64,000 nt of DNA from the NCBI GenBank assembly GCA_019422525.1, contig JAHZDE010000003.1, positions 62,001 to 126,000 of the forward strand, read 5' to 3'. Position numbers and translations under genes: made by a program. The notes beneath the pieces were generated by a model. It did not search any database, was not told the origin of the DNA, and worked only from the letters and a program-made list of their open reading frames with translations. Numbering within the stretch: the stretch's first letter is position 1; the number at the start of each line of letters is the position of its first letter. Source of the DNA: Clostridiales bacterium (GTDB taxonomy: Bacteria; Bacillota; Clostridia; Oscillospirales; Acutalibacteraceae). Of this stretch, positions 60,257 to 64,000 are shown one piece after another.

Positions 60257-60285
60257 TTGACAAAAAGCGCCCTATCATGTATGAT
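60257..60285 (+). promoter_or_regulatory. Sigma-A promoter of the lysine operon
   Basis: TTGACA (60257-60262) and TATGAT (60280-60285) are separated by 17 nt, directly upstream of the lysine riboswitch. Confidence 0.85.
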
Positions 60286-60288
60286 AAA

Positions 60289-60490
60289 GAGGTTGAAGAT
60301 AGAGGCGCGTCTTTCAAAAGTAACCGGTCGTGAGGCTGCCAGAGCCTGTGATCGCCAGCGAAAGGGGAAGTCGCCGAAGGCGGTGGCTGGCTGTCATCTG
60401 CCTGGTTGCTTTGGAAATACCACTGCAACTGTCATCATACCTGTATGATGGAGCGCTATCGGTCTTACCCCGCATACCTGAACAGGGTAA
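60289..60490 (+). promoter_or_regulatory. Lysine riboswitch (L box)
   Basis: The leader contains GAAGATAGAGGCGCG and AAAAGTAAC (5' conserved parts), GGGGAAGTCGCCGAAGGCGG (the L3/P3 signature GGxAAxxCxCCGAAG) and a late CTGG region, all in the order of the lysine aptamer. It is followed by a terminator at 60522-60545 and by asd. When lysine binds, transcription should stop before asd; the operon makes lysine/diaminopimelate, so this is the expected feedback. Confidence 0.9.
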
Positions 60491-60521
60491 CCCCGAACAG
60501 TACTATTATATTGGATTGATG

Positions 60522-60545
60522 ACCGGTTTTCAACCGGTTTTTTTG
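60522..60545 (+). terminator. Riboswitch expression-platform terminator
   Basis: ACCGGTT and AACCGGT pair around a short loop, followed by TTTTTTT. It lies between the lysine aptamer and asd and is the likely attenuator. Confidence 0.88.
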
Positions 60546-60582
60546 TTTCCAGAACCCATTTTATGTCAGGAGGATTCATCCC

Positions 60583-61662
60583 ATGAGAAAGTATAAAGTT
60601 GGAATCATCGGCGCTACCGGTATGGTAGGCCAGCGTTTTGCCACCCTGCTGGAAAACCATCCTTGGTTTGAGGTTCATGCACTGGCAGCTTCTTCCCGCT
60701 CCGCCGGAAAAACCTATGCCGAGGCAGTTGGCAGCCGCTGGGCTATGACCACTCCCATTCCCGAGTCTATGGCTTCCATGGTGGTTATGGACGCCACGAA
60801 GGATGTGGAGAAAATCACTTCTTTGGTCGATTTTGTTTTCTGCGCCGTTGATATGAAGAAGGAAGAAATCCGCGCGCTGGAGGAAACCTATGCCAAGGCC
60901 GAGTGCCCTGTGATTTCCAACAACAGCGCCCATCGCGGCACCCCTGACGTGCCTATGATTATTCCGGAAATTAACGCGGATCATGCAGAAATTATTCACG
61001 CACAGCGCAAACGCCTGGGCACGAAGCGGGGCTTTATTGCTGTGAAATCCAACTGCTCTCTGCAGAGCTATGTCCCCGCTGTCCATCCCCTGATGGATTT
61101 GGGCGTAACGAAAGTGCTTGCCTGCACCTATCAGGCTATTTCCGGCGCAGGCAAGACTTTTGCCACCTTCCCGGAAATTGTGGATAACGTGATTCCCTTT
61201 ATCGGCGGCGAAGAGGAGAAGTCCGAGCAGGAGCCCATGAAAATTTGGGGCCACATTGAGGGCGGCAAAATTGTAAACGCCACTTCTCCCTGCATCACTT
61301 CCCAGTGCCTGCGGGTACCCGTATCTGACGGCCATACCGCTGCTGTGTTTGTGTCCTTTGACAAGAAGATCTCCATGGAGGAAATCATTCATCGTTGGGA
61401 AAGCTACAGAGGCCCGGCACAGGAACTGAACCTGCCCAGTGCACCCAAGCAGTTCCTGCACTATTTCACTGAGGAAAACCGTCCCCAGGCCAAGCTGGAC
61501 CGCAACCTGGAGAACGGCATGGCGGTTTCCATTGGCCGTCTGCGTCCCGACACCCAGTATGACATCAAATTTGTCTGCCTGTCCCACAACACCCTGCGCG
61601 GCGCGGCTGGCGGCGCTGTCCTGATGGCAGAGCTTCTGTGCGCAAAGGGATATCTGGACTAA
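60583..61662 (+). CDS. asd: Aspartate-semialdehyde dehydrogenase
   Basis: A 359-residue protein starting VGIIGATGMVGQRFATLLE, the NADP-binding motif. KSNCSLQSYVPAVHPL contains the catalytic Cys, and length and motifs match the archaeal/fungal-type enzyme also common in Clostridia. It reduces aspartyl phosphate to aspartate semialdehyde, the branch point to lysine, threonine and methionine. The gene is directly behind a lysine riboswitch and 27 nt before dapA, so it is a lysine-regulated step. Confidence 0.95.
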   Translation: MRKYKVGIIGATGMVGQRFATLLENHPWFEVHALAASSRSAGKTYAEAVGSRWAMTTPIPESMASMVVMDATKDVEKITSLVDFVFCAVDMKKEEIRALEETYAKAECPVISNNSAHRGTPDVPMIIPEINADHAEIIHAQRKRLGTKRGFIAVKSNCSLQSYVPAVHPLMDLGVTKVLACTYQAISGAGKTFATFPEIVDNVIPFIGGEEEKSEQEPMKIWGHIEGGKIVNATSPCITSQCLRVPVSDGHTAAVFVSFDKKISMEEIIHRWESYRGPAQELNLPSAPKQFLHYFTEENRPQAKLDRNLENGMAVSIGRLRPDTQYDIKFVCLSHNTLRGAAGGAVLMAELLCAKGYLD

Positions 61663-61689
61663 TACCAATTCTCTGGAGGCTACCAAAAT

Positions 61690-62580
61690 ATGAAAAAGAC
61701 CATTTTTACCGGCTCCGGCGTTGCCATTGTTACCCCTATGTATGAGGACGGCAAGGTAAATTACGACGAGCTGGCACGGCTGATTGAATTTCAGATTGAA
61801 CAGGGCACCGACGCCATTATTTCCTGCGGCACTACCGGTGAATCTGCAACTCTCGACCATGACGAGCACTGCAAGGTACTGGATTTTACCATTCAGCATG
61901 TCAATCATCGGGTACCGGTCATTGCCGGCACCGGCAGCAACGACACCATGTATGCGGTACAGCTGGCCCAATCCGCCGAAAAAAGCGGTGCAGACGGCTT
62001 GCTGATGGTAACCCCTTATTATAACAAAACTTCCCAGAGCGGCCTCATCCGTCACTTTACCTATGTGGCAGACCGGGTGAACACCCCTATTATCCTGTAT
62101 AATGTTCCCTCCCGCACTGGCTGCAATATTTTGCCCGAAACCTATCTGGAACTTTCCAAACATCCGAATATTGTGGCCACTAAAGAAGCAAACGGTAATG
62201 TTTCTTCGACCGTTCATACCATGGCCCTGTGCGGCGATGAGCTGGCAGTTTATTCCGGTGAAGACGACCTGACCCTGCCTTTGATGGCCATGGGCGGCAA
62301 GGGCGTAATTTCTGTTTTCGCAAACGTAATGCCCAAGACCATGCATGAGCTGTGCGCTGCTGTTTTGAAGGGCGATTTGGAAACCGGACGGAAGCTGCAG
62401 TATGAAAACGCCGAACTGATGAAGGCTTTGTTTATGGATGTGAACCCCATTCCCGTCAAGGAAGCCCTGAACATGATGGGCTATGCCTGCGGTCCCTGCC
62501 GGATGCCGTTGGCTCCTCTCAGCGAAGCGGCTCATGAGAAGCTGGCAGCGGTGATGAAGAAATACGGGCTGGTAAAATAA
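61690..62580 (+). CDS. dapA: 4-hydroxy-tetrahydrodipicolinate synthase
   Basis: A 296-residue (beta/alpha)8-barrel enzyme. ISCGTTGESATLDHDEH is the conserved GTTGE motif, YNVPSRTGCNI the catalytic Tyr stretch and IVATKEANGN the Schiff-base Lys. It condenses pyruvate with aspartate semialdehyde, the first committed step to diaminopimelate and lysine. It lies 27 nt after asd and is part of the riboswitch-controlled operon. Length is normal for the family. Confidence 0.96.
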   Translation: MKKTIFTGSGVAIVTPMYEDGKVNYDELARLIEFQIEQGTDAIISCGTTGESATLDHDEHCKVLDFTIQHVNHRVPVIAGTGSNDTMYAVQLAQSAEKSGADGLLMVTPYYNKTSQSGLIRHFTYVADRVNTPIILYNVPSRTGCNILPETYLELSKHPNIVATKEANGNVSSTVHTMALCGDELAVYSGEDDLTLPLMAMGGKGVISVFANVMPKTMHELCAAVLKGDLETGRKLQYENAELMKALFMDVNPIPVKEALNMMGYACGPCRMPLAPLSEAAHEKLAAVMKKYGLVK

Positions 62581-62639
62581 TTCTCCGTTATTCTTTGCTT
62601 TGATTTGCTTTTGCAGGTGCGGCACAGAAAGGTGTAACG

Positions 62640-62993
62640 ATGAAAAGAATAGGGTTGGCTGTCATACTTCAGCTATTGTTTGGCTCTGTTGCTTGGTTTT
62701 GTAGTTCTCAAGCATTGCCCATATATTTCCCCTTATTTGTGGTAGGATATATCGTCATCATCTGTATCTATATGCGGGCTTTTTATAAGCTGCTGGGGGA
62801 ATATAAAAAGTATGTTTCTTCCCCTCCTGTATGGCTGCTTTCTTCTAAAAAGGTGCAGCAAGTACTGCACCAATCCAAATATGATCCTGCAGTTGTAAAA
62901 CGTATCAGAGAAGAAAAAGAGTGGCGCTTCGCAACTATCCTGTATTTTTGCATTGGGCTTTTACTTCTTTGTATATTTGCATTTTTGTTTTAG
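62640..62993 (+). CDS. Small membrane protein of unknown function in the lysine operon
   Basis: A 117-residue protein, ATG 62640 after GAAAGGTG. It has about three membrane segments (residues 5-25, 27-50 and 97-116; IGLAVILQLLFGSVAWFCSS in part, ATILYFCIGLLLLCIFAFLF). A basic segment in the middle (VQQVLHQSKYDPAVVKRIRE in part) faces one side of the membrane. No family recognised. It sits between dapA and dapB, where no such gene is known to be needed. Confidence 0.7.
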   Translation: MKRIGLAVILQLLFGSVAWFCSSQALPIYFPLFVVGYIVIICIYMRAFYKLLGEYKKYVSSPPVWLLSSKKVQQVLHQSKYDPAVVKRIREEKEWRFATILYFCIGLLLLCIFAFLF

Positions 62994-63040
62994 CAAGTAA
63001 ATTTTTTCTTGCAAAGCATTTCCCTGTTTTGGACGTTTGA

Positions 63041-63083
63041 AAGGAGGCACACCGGCGGCAGCCCGCCGCCGGTTTTGCATATG
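63041..63083 (+). promoter_or_regulatory. dapB ribosome binding site separated from the start by a GC-rich hairpin
   Basis: AAGGAGG (63041-63047) is 33 nt from ATG 63081. Between them ACCGGCGGC (63051-63059) and GCCGCCGGT (63065-63073) form a perfect 9-bp stem with loop AGCCC. When folded, only CAC plus TTTGCAT (10 nt) remain between Shine-Dalgarno and start, a normal spacing. It may act as a spacing hairpin or a weak terminator (TTTT follows). Confidence 0.6.
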
Positions 63084-63830
63084 ACAAAAATATTGCTCAG
63101 TGGATGCGGCGGACATATGGGCCGCGTCATCGCATCCCTTGTTGAAAATCGTGACGACTGTGAAATCAGCGCCGGTATTGACTTGCGTCCGGCTGGAAAC
63201 GAGACCTTCCCGGTTTTTGCTTCTCCGGCAGAAGTAACCGTTCCGGCGGATGTGGCGATTGATTTCTCCCATCCCTCGGTCCTCTCCCCTCTTCTGGCCT
63301 ATGCAAAAGAAAAGAAGCTTCCCGTAGTACTCTGCACCACCGGCTATACCCCGGAACAGGTGGCAGAGCTGAAGGAAGCCGCTAAGGAGATTCCGGTTTT
63401 CTATTCCCGGAATATGTCTATCGGCATTAACCTGCTGATTGAACTTGCCAAGAAGGCCACGGCAGTACTGGGACGGGATTTCGATATTGAAATTGTGGAA
63501 GAACACCACAACCAGAAAATCGATGCTCCCAGCGGCACTGCCCTTATGATTGCCGATGCCATTTCCGAAACACGGGGCGGCAGCACTCAGTATACGTATG
63601 ATCGCCACTCCCAGCGGAAAAAGCGCAGTTCCGACGAAATCGGGATTCATTCTATCCGCGGCGGTACTATCGTGGGTGAGCACGAAGTCATTTTTGCGGG
63701 TCAGCATGAAGTTATCCGTCTTTCTCACTCGGCACAGTCCAAAGAGGTATTTGCTGCCGGTGCGGTAAATGCTGCTCTCTATCTGCCCGGAAAGCCTGCC
63801 GGCCTGTATGATATGTCCAATCTGGTATAA
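63081..63830 (+). CDS. dapB: 4-hydroxy-tetrahydrodipicolinate reductase
   Basis: A 249-residue protein from ATG 63081 (TKILLSGCGGHMGRVIA, the NAD(P)H motif GxGxMG). DIEIVEEHHNQKIDAPSGTA carries the conserved His-His and Lys. The short frame upstream could extend to 63009 but has no family sequence. It reduces the dihydrodipicolinate to tetrahydrodipicolinate. It follows the membrane-protein gene by 87 nt and precedes the ACT gene by 30 nt. Confidence 0.94.
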   Translation: MTKILLSGCGGHMGRVIASLVENRDDCEISAGIDLRPAGNETFPVFASPAEVTVPADVAIDFSHPSVLSPLLAYAKEKKLPVVLCTTGYTPEQVAELKEAAKEIPVFYSRNMSIGINLLIELAKKATAVLGRDFDIEIVEEHHNQKIDAPSGTALMIADAISETRGGSTQYTYDRHSQRKKRSSDEIGIHSIRGGTIVGEHEVIFAGQHEVIRLSHSAQSKEVFAAGAVNAALYLPGKPAGLYDMSNLV

Positions 63831-63860
63831 ATTTTAATCAATCAATAAGGAGGAGTTTCT

Positions 63861-64000
63861 ATGAGTGCAACCATTTCCACTCTCAGTGACATTACACTGA
63901 TTACGCTGGAAGGATGTCCGGCTGATATCGGTTATTTGGCTTCCTCTCTGGATTCCATCGCCAATCTGGACATCAATATTGACATGATTTCCATGGCGCC
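63861..64000 (+). CDS. ACT-domain protein, partial (aspartokinase-regulatory type)
   Basis: ATG 63861 follows AAGGAGGAG. The visible 46 codons read MSATISTLSDITLITLEGCP, then ADIGYLASSLDSIANLDINID and MISMAP. The beta-alpha-beta pattern and DITLITLEG are like the ACT domains of aspartokinases; it is likely a small ACT-domain protein or the start of an aspartate-kinase-like gene of the lysine operon. It runs off the window. Confidence 0.6.
   Translation, partial: MSATISTLSDITLITLEGCPADIGYLASSLDSIANLDINIDMISMA

Noticed and set aside
60394..62625. 743-codon open frame on the minus strand across asd and dapA
   Set aside because: It is antisense to two certain genes with full motifs, has a low-complexity composition, and no ribosome binding site. 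It is a shadow of codon bias.

Overview
The window looks like a chromosomal segment of an anaerobic, spore-forming member of the Firmicutes (class Clostridia; the order Oscillospirales is my guess). Evidence: a sporulation sigma factor of the SigG type, a GerA/GerB/GerC germinant-receptor operon, a YlmC/YmxH-type sporulation protein, Shine-Dalgarno-led genes with moderate GC, a lysine riboswitch, several ferredoxin/flavodoxin proteins, and no recognisable respiratory-chain genes.

Layout. (1) 1-12.25 kb: a long minus-strand cluster of redox genes. It holds six flavodoxin-fold proteins (three of them exported lipoproteins, one fused to a cyclophilin-like domain), two aldo/keto reductases, an iron-dependent alcohol dehydrogenase, a carboxymuconolactone-decarboxylase-like protein, a hexapeptide acetyltransferase, a DUF4405 membrane protein, a DUF362 lipoprotein and a C39-like peptidase lipoprotein that runs off the window. 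A LysR regulator stands at its head. Two promoters in the cluster share a 15-bp element. (2) 12.5-19.5 kb: a decayed mobile element: an HtrA fragment joined to a DinG-helicase fragment, a DUF4313-like cargo protein, a resolvase-domain-only protein, a SHOCT-like small protein and three large serine recombinases (one intact, one without its catalytic domain, one frameshifted). (3) 19.6-25.6 kb: core genes: sigG, ppa, a YlmC-like gene, a CrtO-like acyltransferase, a PadR-like regulator, two TrkA-type K+ uptake proteins, two tRNA-Ser genes and a nitroreductase. (4) 25.7-28.3 kb: an array of TTCGTTTCA repeats around an AT-rich core, beside an orphan VirD4/TraG-like ATPase and a partner of unknown function.

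(5) 28.9-38.7 kb: a sugar-type ABC importer operon, an Rrf2 regulator divergent from a quinone-oxidoreductase/EFR1-ferredoxin pair, an AraC regulator divergent from an MFS transporter, and pnuC behind a structured leader. (6) 39.5-44.5 kb: a cell-surface polymer cluster (CDP-glycerol glycerophosphotransferase, IspD/TarI-like cytidylyltransferase, acyltransferase, epimerase). (7) 44.5-48.8 kb: a MacB/FtsX-type ABC operon. (8) 49.2-60.1 kb: tRNA-Leu, an RlmI-like rRNA methyltransferase, a TPR protein, two related lipoproteins, the ger operon, a BspA-type leucine-rich repeat protein and queA. (9) 60.2-64 kb: the lysine/diaminopimelate operon (lysine riboswitch, asd, dapA, membrane protein, dapB, ACT-domain protein), truncated by the window edge.

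The least explained parts are the exported-flavodoxin/DUF4405/DUF362/C39 redox cluster, the iteron-like array with its orphan coupling protein, the three-way-junction leader of pnuC, and the hairpin that separates the dapB ribosome binding site from its start codon. All statements come from reading the sequence. No database search was run, so family names rest on recognised motifs and remembered family signatures.
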